DNA of 64,000 bases, from assembly GCF_003480315.1 (NCBI RefSeq), contig NZ_QUIV01000007.1, forward strand, positions 1 through 64,000, written 5' to 3'. The translations under genes and the position numbers were made by a program. This stretch comes from Clostridium sp. AM33-3. GTDB taxonomy: Bacteria; Bacillota; Clostridia; Lachnospirales; Lachnospiraceae. Below the pieces are notes generated by a model. That model worked only from the letters and a program-made list of their open reading frames with translations, made no database searches and was not told where the DNA came from. Positions 52,129-62,659 of the stretch are shown here, in pieces (position 1 is the first letter of the stretch; each line of letters opens with the position of its first letter).

Positions 52129-53958
52129 ATGAAAATGAAGAGAGAAGACATCCGTAACATCGCGATCATTGCCCACGTTGACCACGGTAAAACGACCCTG
52201 GTAGACGAGCTGTTAAAGCAGAGCGGTGTATTCCGTGCGAATCAGGAAGTGGAAGAGCGTGTCATGGACTCCAATGATATCGAGCGTGAGCGCGGAATCA
52301 CCATCCTTTCCAAGAATACCGCTGTTTTTTATAAAGATAAAAAGATCAATATCATCGACACCCCAGGACATGCAGACTTCGGCGGCGAGGTTGAGCGAGT
52401 TCTGAAGATGGTAAACGGCGTTATCCTGGTCGTAGACGCTTACGAGGGTCCGATGCCGCAGACCAAATTCGTTCTGCAGAAGGCCCTGGAACTGGATCTG
52501 TCCGTTATCGTCTGCATCAACAAGATCGACCGCCCGGAGGCAAGACCGACTGAGGTGATCGACGAGGTATTAGAACTGTTCATGGATCTGGACGCTTCTG
52601 ACGAGCAGTTAGACTGCCCGTTTGTATTTGCATCTGCCCGTGCCGGCTTCGCAAAGAAAGAGCTGGACGATCCGGAAGTAGATATGAGCCCGCTGTTTGA
52701 GACTATCGTCAATTATATCCCGGCTCCGGAGGGAGATCCGGACGCAGACACCCAGATGCTGATCAGCACCATCGACTACAACGAGTTTGTTGGCCGTATC
52801 GGTGTCGGCAAGATCGACAACGGAAGCCTGAAGGTAAACCAGGACTGCGTGATCGTAAACCATCATGATCCGGATAAGATGCGCAGAGTCAAGATCGGTA
52901 AGCTGTACCAGTTTGACGGCTTAAAACGTGTTGAGGTCCAGGAAGCAACCATCGGTGATATCGTTGCGGTATCCGGCATTGCAGATCTGCATATCGGTGA
53001 TACCATCTGTTCCCCGGAAAACCCGGAATCCATTCCGTTCCAGAAGATTTCCGAGCCGACTATCGCCATGAACTTCATGGTCAATGACAGCCCGTTAGCA
53101 GGACAGGAAGGTAAGTTCGTTACCTCCCGCCACATCAGAGAGCGTCTGTTCCGCGAGCTGAACACCGATGTCAGCCTGCGGGTTGAGGAAACCGAGTCTC
53201 CGGACTGCTTCAAGGTTTCCGGCCGTGGTGAGCTGCATCTGTCTGTCCTCATTGAGAACATGCGCCGTGAGGGCTTTGAGTTTGCGGTCAGCAAGGCTGA
53301 GGTTCTTTACAAATACAACGAGCGCAACCAGAAGTTAGAGCCGATGGAGCTGGCTTACGTGGACGTTCCGGAGGAGTTTACCGGTGCAGTTATCCAGAAG
53401 CTGACCTCCAGAAAGGGCGAGCTGCAGGGCATGAGCCCGGCAAACGGCGGTTATACCCGTCTGGAGTTCTCCATCCCGTCCAGAGGTCTGATCGGTTACC
53501 GCGGTGAGTTTATGACCGATACCAAGGGTAACGGTATCATCAACACCATATTTGACGGCTATGGCCCGTACAAGGGAGACTTAAGCTACCGCAAGACCGG
53601 TTCCCTGATCGCTTACGAGAGCGGTGAGACCATTACCTATGGTCTGTTCAACGCACAGGAGCGCGGCATCCTCTTTGTAGGACCGGGCGAGAAGGTTTAC
53701 TCCGGTATGGTCATTGGCCAGAACCCGAAGACTGAGGATATCGAGGTCAATGTCTGCAAGACCAAGAAGCTGACCAACACCCGTTCCTCCAGTGCCGATG
53801 AGGCATTAAAGCTGGTTCCGAAGAAGATCATGAGCCTGGAGCAGTGCCTGGAGTTCATCGATACCGATGAGCTGCTTGAGGTAACTCCGGAGAACCTGCG
53901 TATCCGCAAGAAGATCCTGGATCCGACTATGCGTAAGAGAGCATCCTTCAAAAAATAA
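52129..53958 (+). CDS. typA: Ribosome-associated GTPase TypA/BipA
   Basis: 609 residues, standard length. GTPase motifs: G1 [15 protein letters not shown], switch I region [14 protein letters not shown]3 [16 protein letters not shown]4 [10 protein letters not shown]. The TypA-specific C-terminal domain includes [20 protein letters not shown]. It is an EF-G-like GTPase that aids ribosome assembly and stress adaptation. GAGGAAG precedes the ATG. Confidence 0.97.
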   Translation: MKMKREDIRNIAIIAHVDHGKTTLVDELLKQSGVFRANQEVEERVMDSNDIERERGITILSKNTAVFYKDKKINIIDTPGHADFGGEVERVLKMVNGVILVVDAYEGPMPQTKFVLQKALELDLSVIVCINKIDRPEARPTEVIDEVLELFMDLDASDEQLDCPFVFASARAGFAKKELDDPEVDMSPLFETIVNYIPAPEGDPDADTQMLISTIDYNEFVGRIGVGKIDNGSLKVNQDCVIVNHHDPDKMRRVKIGKLYQFDGLKRVEVQEATIGDIVAVSGIADLHIGDTICSPENPESIPFQKISEPTIAMNFMVNDSPLAGQEGKFVTSRHIRERLFRELNTDVSLRVEETESPDCFKVSGRGELHLSVLIENMRREGFEFAVSKAEVLYKYNERNQKLEPMELAYVDVPEEFTGAVIQKLTSRKGELQGMSPANGGYTRLEFSIPSRGLIGYRGEFMTDTKGNGIINTIFDGYGPYKGDLSYRKTGSLIAYESGETITYGLFNAQERGILFVGPGEKVYSGMVIGQNPKTEDIEVNVCKTKKLTNTRSSSADEALKLVPKKIMSLEQCLEFIDTDELLEVTPENLRIRKKILDPTMRKRASFKK

Positions 53959-53964
53959 ATACTG

Positions 53965-53996
53965 CCAGATCCCCCAAAATCTGGTGTGGATTTTTT
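53965..53996 (+). terminator. Terminator of typA
   Basis: CCAGAT (53965-53970) pairs with ATCTGG (53979-53984); a TTTTTT run follows at 53991. Confidence 0.55.
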
Positions 53997-54013
53997 CAGT
54001 CAGGCTATTTCTC

Positions 54014-54186
54014 GCCACACAACTCCTTCTCTGTTGAGAGGGCGGTTGTGTGGCATTTTTGTATGATAGGAAATTGCGTCCTATCATACAAAAACGCTCC
54101 GCGAGGATGCGCACTCGGCGCAAAGGCAGATGGTTGCCGAAGCACCCGCGCCTCGGCGCGAGAATGTGCCTTGGCACATTCTTTTT
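54014..54186 (+). repeat. Cluster of three hairpins between typA and the OB-fold gene
   Basis: No gene is seen in 53959-54302. Three strong inverted repeats are: GCCACACAAC (54014) with GTTGTGTGGC (54045-54054) then ATTTTT; TTTTTGTATGATAGGA (54056-54071) with its perfect complement at 54079-54094; and AGAATGTGCC (54161-54170) with GGCACATTCT (54173-54182) then TTTT. The first and third look like terminators; the second could form on either strand. Confidence 0.75.
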
Positions 54187-54302
54187 ACTGTGCGCGTTTT
54201 GCCGCCATTTGTCGAGCGAATCACTGAATAAATTTTCTCATTTTCCCATAAATATGATAATAGCTGAAAGCTAAATGAAATGGGAAGAGGAGAGAAAATA
54301 CT

Positions 54303-54947
54303 ATGTCAGAAAAAGTGATTGAAAACAATAAAGTCAGTGTGATCGGGGAAATCATTTCCGGATTTACCTTCAGTCATGAAGTGTTCGGAGAAGGCTTTTA
54401 TCTGGTGAATGTGGCGGTGAACCGTCTGAGTGAGCAGGCTGACATCATTCCGCTGATGATTTCCGAGCGGCTTTTAGATGTAAAGGAAGATTACATTGGC
54501 TGCACGGTGGAGGCCATTGGCCAGTTCCGTTCCTATAACCGCCATGAGGGCATCAAGAACCGTCTGGTGTTGTCTGTGTTTGTCCGCGAGATCCATTTCA
54601 TGGAGAAGTTTACGGATTACACCAAGACAAACCAGATCTTTCTGGATGGTTATATCTGTAAAGCGCCGGTGTACCGGAAAACGCCGCTTGGCCGTGAGAT
54701 CGCGGATCTTTTGCTGGCCGTAAACCGTCCCTACGGCAAATCTGATTACATTCCGTGTATTGCCTGGGGCAGAAATGCCCGGTTTGCATCCGGCTTTGAG
54801 GTTGGAACCCGGGTGCGGGTCTGGGGCCGTGTCCAGAGCCGGGAATACACAAAAAAGCTCAGTGAGACAGAGTGTGAGAAGCGTGTGGCCTATGAAGTTT
54901 CCATCAGCAAGCTAGAGGAGGGGGAACCGGAAAACGAAACTGCGTAA
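54303..54947 (+). CDS. Tandem OB-fold single-stranded DNA-binding protein
   Basis: 214 residues with two SSB-like OB domains. The first covers about 8-95 (KVSVIGEIISGFTFSHEVF, then VEAIGQFRSYNRHEG) and the second about 108-195 (QIFLDGYICKAPVYRKTPLG, IPCIAWGRNARFASGFEVG, VRVWGRVQSREY). Bacterial SSB normally has one OB fold per chain and an acidic C-terminal tip. This one has two and ends EEGEPENETA, an acidic tail without the usual DDDIPF tip. It may be a specialised SSB or PriB-like protein. Confidence 0.8.
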   Translation: MSEKVIENNKVSVIGEIISGFTFSHEVFGEGFYLVNVAVNRLSEQADIIPLMISERLLDVKEDYIGCTVEAIGQFRSYNRHEGIKNRLVLSVFVREIHFMEKFTDYTKTNQIFLDGYICKAPVYRKTPLGREIADLLLAVNRPYGKSDYIPCIAWGRNARFASGFEVGTRVRVWGRVQSREYTKKLSETECEKRVAYEVSISKLEEGEPENETA

Positions 54948-54956
54948 CAGATTTAC

Positions 54957-54985
54957 TTGCAAACGGCGTGGGAATGTGGTAGGAT
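54957..54985 (+). promoter_or_regulatory. Promoter of the CobO-like gene
   Basis: TTGCAA (54957-54962), 17-base spacer, TAGGAT (54980-54985). Confidence 0.6.
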
Positions 54986-55081
54986 AAGGACGCTTGTATC
55001 AGAGAGATCAATGATTCTGACGGAGCGGTCTGTGTGAACAGGAAGTTCCCGAATGCTAAGAAAAACAGAGGTGCAAAAGCG

Positions 55082-55570
55082 ATGAGTACAGGAAGACTAG
55101 AGGTCATCTGCGGCGAAGACAGCTCAGGAAAGACAGCGATGGCCCTTGGCAGGGCGCTTCAGGCGCTCACAGAGCAGAAAACCGTGATCGTGATCCAGTT
55201 TTTGAAAGGCAGTGAAAAAACTGGAAATCTGGAAGTGCTAAAGCGAATGGAGCCGGAACTCAAAGTATTCCGGTTTGAAAAGTCAGACCGTTATTTTGCG
55301 GAGCTGAGCGACGCGGAAAAGAAAGACGAAGAGATCAATATCCGCAATGGTTTAAACTATGCGAAGAAGGTACTGACCACAGAAGAATGCGATCTTCTGG
55401 TGCTTGATGAGGCCCTTGGCCTGGTGGACCAGAATATTGTGACGGAAGAAGAAATGTCGGGTATCTTAAGCTGCCGTGACCAGGTTCAGGTCATTGTGAC
55501 CGGCAAGGTACTGCCGGAAGGTCTCAGCCGCATTGCAGATAAAGTTGAGACAGTGGATTGCTGCAAATAA
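55082..55570 (+). CDS. CobO/BtuR-like P-loop protein
   Basis: 162 residues from the ATG at 55082 (GAGGTG nine bases upstream). The order of motifs matches cob(I)alamin adenosyltransferases of the CobO type: P-loop VICGEDSSGKTAMALGRALQ, VIVIQFLKGSEKTG, INIRNGLNYAKKVLT, CDLLVLDEALGLVD. The P-loop is variant (GEDSSGKT rather than GNGKGKTT). The protein is shorter than usual and lacks adjacent cobalamin genes, so the ATPase family is fairly sure and the cobalamin role is not. Confidence 0.75.
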   Translation: MSTGRLEVICGEDSSGKTAMALGRALQALTEQKTVIVIQFLKGSEKTGNLEVLKRMEPELKVFRFEKSDRYFAELSDAEKKDEEINIRNGLNYAKKVLTTEECDLLVLDEALGLVDQNIVTEEEMSGILSCRDQVQVIVTGKVLPEGLSRIADKVETVDCCK

Positions 55571-55582
55571 GACGCAGTAAAC

Positions 55583-55611
55583 TTGACAATTAAATAGGTT
55601 GATGCTAGTAT
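55583..55611 (+). promoter_or_regulatory. Promoter of the lysine riboswitch-dapA unit
   Basis: TTGACA (55583-55588), 17-base spacer, TAGTAT (55606-55611). Confidence 0.75.
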
Positions 55612-55622
55612 TATACATAAAC

Positions 55623-55850
55623 AGGCAAGTAGAGGTTGCGCGAAGCATGAGTAAAGGATCTGATGCACCAGAAGCAGAAGATGATTCCTGAAAGGGTGGG
55701 CGCCGAAGATACAGGACGGACTGGACGTCATTTATCTGGGTACAGGGTGAACAATCCTGTAACTGTCATCCGACCGGATGGAGAGCTACTTAAAGCAGAA
55801 AGCACATAGCGACTTTAAGGGGCTGACTGAAATTTGTCAGTCCCTTTTTT
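55623..55850 (+). promoter_or_regulatory. Lysine riboswitch with terminator, upstream of dapA
   Basis: The aptamer (about 55623-55796) shows L-box marks: AGTAGAGGTTGCGCG, AAGCATGAGTA, TGAAAGGGTGGGCGCCGAAG. The 3' strand CTTAAAG near 55788 can pair with CTTTAAG near 55813, an antiterminator-type alternative. The terminator (stem from 55817, GGGGCTGAC with GTCAGTCCC, then TTTTTT to 55850) follows. In this class bound lysine favours termination and lowers dapA-dapB expression. Confidence 0.88.
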
Positions 55851-55883
55851 ACGCCGTTACAAACACATAAGGAGGAAAAAATC

Positions 55884-56768
55884 ATGGCTATTTTTGAGGG
55901 CGCAGGCGTTGCACTGGTAACCCCGTTTACAGAATCTGGAGAGGTAAATTATGAGAAACTTGAGGCACTGTTAGAGGAGCAGATCGCAGGCGGTACCGAC
56001 GCGATCATTGCATGCGGCACTACCGGTGAGTCTGCTACCATGAGCCATGAGGAGCATCTGGATGTCATCCGTTTCACCTGCAAGGTAGTAAACAAGCGTG
56101 TCCCGGTGATCGCAGGTACCGGTTCTAACTGCACAAGAGAAGCCATCCATCTCTCAAAAGAGGCTGAGAAGGCCGGAGCAGACGGATTGCTGCTGGTAAC
56201 TCCGTACTACAACAAGGCAACCCAGAATGGCCTGATCGCACATTATACCGCTATCGCAGAGTCGGTAGGTATTCCGTGTCTGTTATACCATGTTCCGACC
56301 CGTACCGGTCTCACCATGAAGCCGGAAACCATCGTAAAGCTCTGCCGTGAGGTTCCGAACATTGTCGGTGTAAAGGAGGCAAGTGGCAGCTTCTCCGCAA
56401 TCGCTGAGATCATGCATCTGGCAAACGGCTGCGTAGACCTCTACTCCGGCAACGATGACCAGATCGTTCCGCTGCTGGCTATGGGCGGAAAGGGCGTTAT
56501 TTCCGTTCTGTCCAACGTAGCACCGAGACAGACTCACGAAATCTGTGAGAATTTCTTCAAGGGCGATATCCAGAAGAGCTGTCAGATGCAGCTGGACGCT
56601 ATCCCGTTAATCAATGCTCTGTTCTGCGAGGTTAACCCGATTCCGGTAAAAGCAGCGCTGAACATGATGGGAAGGGAAGCCGGCCCGCTCAGACTTCCGC
56701 TGACTGAGATGGAGCCGCAGAATCAGGAACGCCTGAAAAAAGCAATGCAGGAGTACGGAATTCTGTAA
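55884..56768 (+). CDS. dapA: 4-Hydroxy-tetrahydrodipicolinate synthase
   Basis: 294 residues. The signatures are ACGTTGESATMSHEEH (GTTGES), LLVTPYYNKATQNGLIAHY, LYHVPTRTG with the catalytic Tyr and VGVKEASGSFS with the Schiff-base Lys. It condenses pyruvate and aspartate semialdehyde, the first step of lysine, meso-diaminopimelate and dipicolinate synthesis. The lysine riboswitch upstream and dapB downstream confirm the biosynthetic role, unlike the paralog at 21507. AAGGAGG precedes the ATG. Confidence 0.97.
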   Translation: MAIFEGAGVALVTPFTESGEVNYEKLEALLEEQIAGGTDAIIACGTTGESATMSHEEHLDVIRFTCKVVNKRVPVIAGTGSNCTREAIHLSKEAEKAGADGLLLVTPYYNKATQNGLIAHYTAIAESVGIPCLLYHVPTRTGLTMKPETIVKLCREVPNIVGVKEASGSFSAIAEIMHLANGCVDLYSGNDDQIVPLLAMGGKGVISVLSNVAPRQTHEICENFFKGDIQKSCQMQLDAIPLINALFCEVNPIPVKAALNMMGREAGPLRLPLTEMEPQNQERLKKAMQEYGIL

Positions 56769-56800
56769 AGAATAAAAATTGCACGGGAGGACTGATTCAA

Positions 56801-57556
56801 ATGGTTAAAATGATTATGCATGGCTGCAATGGCGCCATGGGACGCACCATCACCGGCCTTGCCAAAGAGATGGACGGTATTGAGATTGTAGCGGGAATTG
56901 ATGTAAATCCGGTTGTATTAAGTGACTATCCGGTATTTGCTTCTTTAGAGGAATGCAATGCAGAGGCAGATGTGATCGTAGATTTTGCATCCGCAAAGGC
57001 AGTGGATCATTTGTTAGACTACTGCGGCGCGCATAAGATGCCGTTAGTGCTGTGCACCACCGGACTTTCTCCGGAGCAGATTGAGAAAGTGAAGGAAACC
57101 AGTAAAAAGACCGCAATTCTGCGTTCTGCCAATATGTCCCTGGGTATCAACACCCTCATGAAGCTGGTGCAGGACGCAGCAAAGGTTTTGGCAAATGCCG
57201 GCTTTGACATCGAGATTGTGGAGAAGCATCATAACAAGAAGCTGGATGCGCCGAGTGGCACTGCACTGGCCCTGGCTGATTCTATCAACGAGGCTATGGA
57301 TGAACGTTATCATTACAAATATGACAGAAGCACAGAGCGTGTACGCCGTGACGAGAACGAAATCGGCATTTCTGCCGTGCGCGGCGGCACCATTGTGGGT
57401 GACCACGATGTGATCTTTGCAGGAACCGATGAGGTAATCACCTTCAGTCATACTGCTTACTCCAAGGCTATCTTCGGAAAAGGAGCACTGCAGGCTGCGC
57501 TGTTTCTGGCAGGAAAAGAGCCTGGAATGTATGATATGCAGGATGTGATCGGCTGA
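56801..57556 (+). CDS. dapB: 4-Hydroxy-tetrahydrodipicolinate reductase
   Basis: 251 residues. NAD(P)-binding loop MIMHGCNGAMGRTI, VIVDFASAKAVDHLL, LCTTGLS, and the catalytic EKHHNKKLDAPSGTALALA (paired His and Lys) are present; GDHDVIFAG and FSHTAYSKAIFGKGAL complete the family. It reduces the DapA product. It lies 32 bases after dapA, and GGGAGGACTG precedes the ATG. Confidence 0.97.
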   Translation: MVKMIMHGCNGAMGRTITGLAKEMDGIEIVAGIDVNPVVLSDYPVFASLEECNAEADVIVDFASAKAVDHLLDYCGAHKMPLVLCTTGLSPEQIEKVKETSKKTAILRSANMSLGINTLMKLVQDAAKVLANAGFDIEIVEKHHNKKLDAPSGTALALADSINEAMDERYHYKYDRSTERVRRDENEIGISAVRGGTIVGDHDVIFAGTDEVITFSHTAYSKAIFGKGALQAALFLAGKEPGMYDMQDVIG

Positions 57557-57601
57557 GCAGCCGGCAAAAAGGCAAGTATGCCGTGGAGCAACAAACAGGA
57601 A

Positions 57602-57645
57602 GACACCGCCTTAGGTTAAGCGTAAGGCGGTGTCCTTCGCTTTTC
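57602..57645 (+). terminator. Terminator of the dapA-dapB unit
   Basis: GACACCGCCTTA (57602-57613) pairs perfectly with TAAGGCGGTGTC (57623-57634); a T-rich stretch (CTTCGCTTTT) follows. Confidence 0.75.
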
Positions 57646-57658
57646 CATAGGAGGAATT

Positions 57659-58054
57659 TTGATCAGAAAATGGAATCGAGCGTGCAGCCGTTGGAGAAAA
57701 ATATGCATTCGGCGTTTGGCGCGGAAGTATCAGCGGGTGCGGAAAATCCGGCGTTTCCGGACATGTCTGGCAGTAATGCTTTGTTTGGAGCTTCTAACTG
57801 GCGCAGGAATGTTCTGGAACAGGAATCGGCCGGAATTAAACCTGATGCGCCGGGAAGAGTTCTGTGAGGTGGAGCTGATCCCAAAGACTGTCGCGGACAG
57901 ACAGGATGTTGCCGATGCCGGGAAAACCGGAGAATCCGGCGCTGCCGGTAAGGATGAGGCTGCAAAAAACCAGGATATTTATGGTATCCGGCTGGATTGG
58001 AAAGCCCTGGAGGTTCAGTTTTATCACCGGAAGGATGTAATACAGAAGCCATGA
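57659..58054 (+). CDS. Small single-pass membrane protein of unknown function
   Basis: 131 residues from a TTG four bases after GGAGGAATT. The N-terminus is very basic (RKWNRACSRWRKICIRRLAR), followed by one hydrophobic helix near 38-53 (CLAVMLCLELLTGAGMFW) and a mixed soluble tail ending YGIRLDWKALEVQFYHRK. An overlapping frame (57583-57867) was judged a shadow because it lacks a membrane helix or site. No family is recognised. It has no good ATG, so the start is uncertain. Confidence 0.5.
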   Translation: MIRKWNRACSRWRKICIRRLARKYQRVRKIRRFRTCLAVMLCLELLTGAGMFWNRNRPELNLMRREEFCEVELIPKTVADRQDVADAGKTGESGAAGKDEAAKNQDIYGIRLDWKALEVQFYHRKDVIQKP

Positions 58055-58105
58055 GACCGCATCAGGCCTGTTGCCTGTGCACAAAATACAGAATAAAAAA
58101 ATGTA

Positions 58106-58134
58106 TTGCAATTCAAATGCCCATGTATTATAAT
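58106..58134 (+). promoter_or_regulatory. Promoter of purF
   Basis: TTGCAA (58106-58111), 17-base spacer, TATAAT (58129-58134). No purine riboswitch or clear PurR box was seen in the 66-base leader. Confidence 0.85.
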
Positions 58135-58200
58135 TTCTTCTGAAATTAACTTCTTTTATTTATAACACTTATAAATGCACAGAGAGGAATACAAAAGCCG

Positions 58201-59640
58201 ATGGAAGAAAAACGCTTGCTGAATCCAGATGAGCTGCACGAGGAGTGTGGCGTATTCGGAATGTACGATTTTGACGGCAATGATGTGGCATCCGAGATTT
58301 ATTACGGACTGTTTGCATTGCAGCACCGGGGGCAGGAGAGCTGCGGAATTGCGGTCAGTGACACAGAGGGACCGAAGGGGAAGGTAGATGCGTATAAGGG
58401 GATGGGGCTTTGTAATGAGGTGTTCACACCGGACATCTTAGAGGGGTTACACGGAAACATTGGTGTGGGACATGTGCGTTACTCCACTGCCGGAAGCAGT
58501 ACCCGTGAGAACGCGCAGCCGCTGGTACTGAATTATGTAAAAGGTACCCTGGCGCTGGCCCACAACGGAAACCTGGTCAATGCGCCGGAATTGAGAAGAG
58601 AGCTGGAATACAACGGCGCTATTTTCCAGACTACCATTGACTCAGAAGTGATTGCGTACCATATCGCGCGTGAGCGTGTGCGCACATCCTCCGTTGAGGA
58701 AGCAGTAGCCAATGCCATGAAAAAGATCAAGGGCGCTTACTCCCTGGTCATCATGAGCCCGCGTAAAATGATCGGTGCCAGAGATCCGTTTGGCTTTAAG
58801 CCTCTCTGTATCGGTAAAAAAGAGAATGCCTACATTCTGGTATCCGAGAGCTGCGCTCTGGCTACTATCGATGCGGAGTTTGTTCGTGATGTAGAGCCGG
58901 GTGAGATTGTTACCATTACAAAGGATGGCATCAGATCCGATAAGAGTATGTGTCTGCCGGATGCAAAGAAGCAGGCCAGATGTGTGTTCGAATATATTTA
59001 TTTCGCAAGACCGGACAGTGTGTTTGACGGTGTGAGTGTTTACCATTCCCGCCTTCATGCAGGCCGTTGCCTGGCAATTGATTCCCCAGTGGATGCCGAC
59101 ATCGTGGTTGGTGTGCCGGAATCCGGCAATGCAGCAGCCCTGGGCTATTCTATGGAGTCCGGCATTCCGTACGGAACTGCATTTGTGAAAAACTCTTATG
59201 TGGGGCGTACCTTCATCAAGCCGAAGCAGAGCAGCCGTGTGTCTGCGGTAAAAGTTAAACTGAATGTGTTAAAGGAAGCAGTGGCAGGAAAACGCGTCAT
59301 CATGATCGATGACTCCATTGTCCGTGGTACCACCAGTCATCTCATTGTGAAGATGCTGCGGGATGCCGGGGCAAAGGAGGTTCATGTGAAGGTCAGCGCA
59401 CCGCCGTTTCTGCATCCGTGTTATTTCGGAACAGATATTCCATCGGAAGATCAGCTGATCGCCAGCGGACGCACCATAGAGGAAATCCGCCAGATCATCG
59501 GGGCAGATTCCTTATCTTATTTAAAGATGGAGCGCCTTTCAGAGCTGTCCGAGGGACTTCCGATCTGTACTGCATGTTTTAGCGGAGATTATCCGTTAGA
59601 CCCGCCGCAGGAAGACATCCGCGGCGAATACACCAAATAA
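58201..59640 (+). CDS. purF: Amidophosphoribosyltransferase
   Basis: 479 residues. Cys16 in EECGVFGMYDF is the N-terminal nucleophile after propeptide cleavage. The glutaminase domain includes LQHRGQESCGIAV and HNGNLVN; the phosphoribosyl domain has the PRPP loop VIMIDDSIVRGTTSHLIV, and CTACFSGDYP near the end gives cluster cysteines typical of Bacillus-type PurF. It starts purine synthesis by converting PRPP and glutamine to phosphoribosylamine. It is followed 30 bases later by purB. Confidence 0.96.
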   Translation: MEEKRLLNPDELHEECGVFGMYDFDGNDVASEIYYGLFALQHRGQESCGIAVSDTEGPKGKVDAYKGMGLCNEVFTPDILEGLHGNIGVGHVRYSTAGSSTRENAQPLVLNYVKGTLALAHNGNLVNAPELRRELEYNGAIFQTTIDSEVIAYHIARERVRTSSVEEAVANAMKKIKGAYSLVIMSPRKMIGARDPFGFKPLCIGKKENAYILVSESCALATIDAEFVRDVEPGEIVTITKDGIRSDKSMCLPDAKKQARCVFEYIYFARPDSVFDGVSVYHSRLHAGRCLAIDSPVDADIVVGVPESGNAAALGYSMESGIPYGTAFVKNSYVGRTFIKPKQSSRVSAVKVKLNVLKEAVAGKRVIMIDDSIVRGTTSHLIVKMLRDAGAKEVHVKVSAPPFLHPCYFGTDIPSEDQLIASGRTIEEIRQIIGADSLSYLKMERLSELSEGLPICTACFSGDYPLDPPQEDIRGEYTK

Positions 59641-59670
59641 ATCATTAATCACGAAATTGGAGGGTTCTCT

Positions 59671-61101
59671 ATGAACGACAGATACCAAAGCCCGTTGTCT
59701 GAGCGCTATGCAAGCAGGGAGATGCAGTATATCTTCTCCCCGGACAAGAAATTCAAAACCTGGAGAAAACTGTGGATCGCACTGGCAGAGACCGAGAAGG
59801 AGCTTGGACTGCCGATCACCCAGGAGCAGATTGACGAGTTAAAGGAGCATGCTGAGGAGATCAACTATGAAGTAGCAAAGGAGCGCGAGCGTCTGGTGCG
59901 CCATGATGTCATGTCCCACGTATATGCCTATGGACAGCAGTGCCCGAAGGCAAAGGGCATCATCCATCTGGGAGCAACCTCCTGCTATGTTGGTGATAAC
60001 ACCGATCTGATCATCATGACCGAAGGCTTGAGACTGGTCCGCAAAAAACTCATCAACGTGATGGCAGAGCTGGCAAAATTTGCTGACAAATACAAAAACC
60101 AGCCGACCCTGGCGTTCACTCATTTCCAGCCGGCTCAGCCGACGACAGTCGGCAAACGTGCAACCCTGTGGTTAAACGAGCTCTGTCTGGATCTTGAGGA
60201 TCTGGATCATGTGCTTTCTAGCATGAAGCTGCTTGGTTCCAAGGGAACTACCGGTACTCAGGCAAGCTTTTTAGAGCTGTTTGAGGGCGACCATGAGAAA
60301 TGCCGCAAGGCAGACCAGATGATCGCAGAGAAGATGGGCTTTTCTGCATGCTATCCGGTATCCGGACAGACCTACTCCCGCAAGGTAGATACCCGTGTGT
60401 TAAATATTCTGGCAGGTATTGCCCAGAGTGCTCACAAGTTCAGCAACGATATCCGTCTGCTGCAGCACTTAAAGGAAGTGGAAGAGCCGTTTGAGAAAAA
60501 TCAGATCGGTTCCTCCGCCATGGCCTACAAGAGAAACCCAATGCGCAGCGAGCGTATTGCATCTCTTTCCAATTATGTGATGAGTGACGTGATGAACCCG
60601 ATGATGGTGGCTTCCACTCAGTGGTTTGAGCGTACTCTGGATGACTCCGCAAATAAGCGTCTGAGCATTCCGGAGGGCTTCCTGGCAATCGACGGTATCC
60701 TGGATCTGTACTTAAATGTTGTAGATGGCCTGGTTGTATATCCGAAGGTTATCGAGAAGCATTTCATGGCAGAGCTGCCGTTCATGGCAACCGAGAACAT
60801 CATGATGGATGCGGTAAAGGCCGGCGGTGACCGTCAGGAGCTGCATGAGCGTATCCGCCAGCTTTCCATGGAGGCAGGCAGAAACGTGAAGGAGAAGGGG
60901 CTGGACAATAATCTGTTAGAGCTCATTGCCGCAGATCCGGCATTCGGACTTTCTCTGGATGAGCTGAAGGCATGTATGGAGCCGTCCCGCTATGTGGGCC
61001 GCGCACCGAAGCAGGTAGACGAGTTCCTGACCGAAGTAGTGAATCCGATCCTGGAATCAAATAAAGAAGATCTCGGCATGACAGCTGAAATAAATGTTTA
61101 A
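59671..61101 (+). CDS. purB: Adenylosuccinate lyase
   Basis: 476 residues. Family signature GSSAMAYKRNPMRSERIASL is intact (near 279), with HDVMSHVYAYGQQ near 72, HLGATSCYVGDNTDL near 98 and TFHFQPAQ-like THFQPAQPTTVGKRA. It removes fumarate from SAICAR and from adenylosuccinate. GGAGGGTTCTCT precedes the ATG. It is probably co-transcribed with purF. Confidence 0.97.
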   Translation: MNDRYQSPLSERYASREMQYIFSPDKKFKTWRKLWIALAETEKELGLPITQEQIDELKEHAEEINYEVAKERERLVRHDVMSHVYAYGQQCPKAKGIIHLGATSCYVGDNTDLIIMTEGLRLVRKKLINVMAELAKFADKYKNQPTLAFTHFQPAQPTTVGKRATLWLNELCLDLEDLDHVLSSMKLLGSKGTTGTQASFLELFEGDHEKCRKADQMIAEKMGFSACYPVSGQTYSRKVDTRVLNILAGIAQSAHKFSNDIRLLQHLKEVEEPFEKNQIGSSAMAYKRNPMRSERIASLSNYVMSDVMNPMMVASTQWFERTLDDSANKRLSIPEGFLAIDGILDLYLNVVDGLVVYPKVIEKHFMAELPFMATENIMMDAVKAGGDRQELHERIRQLSMEAGRNVKEKGLDNNLLELIAADPAFGLSLDELKACMEPSRYVGRAPKQVDEFLTEVVNPILESNKEDLGMTAEINV

Positions 61102-61149
61102 GGGCGCTGCACTGATAAATACCAATAAGTTTCATTAATAACAAGAGGT

Positions 61150-61179
61150 GGGCAGATTAGAAAATCTGTCTGCCTTTTT
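61150..61179 (+). terminator. Terminator of the purF-purB unit
   Basis: GGCAGATT (61151-61158) pairs with AATCTGTC (61163-61170) over AGAA, followed by TGCCTTTTTG. Confidence 0.65.
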
Positions 61180-61190
61180 GTGTTTGCGTA

Positions 61191-61219
61191 TTGATTTTAG
61201 TGCAGGAATCTTATATACT
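61191..61219 (+). promoter_or_regulatory. Promoter of purA
   Basis: TTGATT (61191-61196), 17-base spacer, TATACT (61214-61219), giving a leader of about 98 bases with two small hairpins. Confidence 0.75.
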
Positions 61220-61308
61220 GTTAATGTTTGCAGAGCAGAAGGCTCTGCCTGAATTTGAAGATAGCAGGTAACTGGAAAAGTAAGGAACAGTTACGGCAGC
61301 AGTTATAA

Positions 61309-62616
<1,308 letters not shown>

Positions 62617-62659
62617 ATTGCAATTATAGGACGGAACGAATAAAAGTTCGGAAGAGAAA

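Noticed and set aside
57583..57867. A 94-codon ORF overlapping the small membrane protein gene
   Set aside because: It starts inside the dapB terminator, lacks a ribosome binding site and has low-complexity, non-family-like composition; the 57659 frame has a membrane helix.
58135..58200. Purine riboswitch before purF
   Set aside because: The 66-base leader is too short and lacks the conserved aptamer core and terminator.
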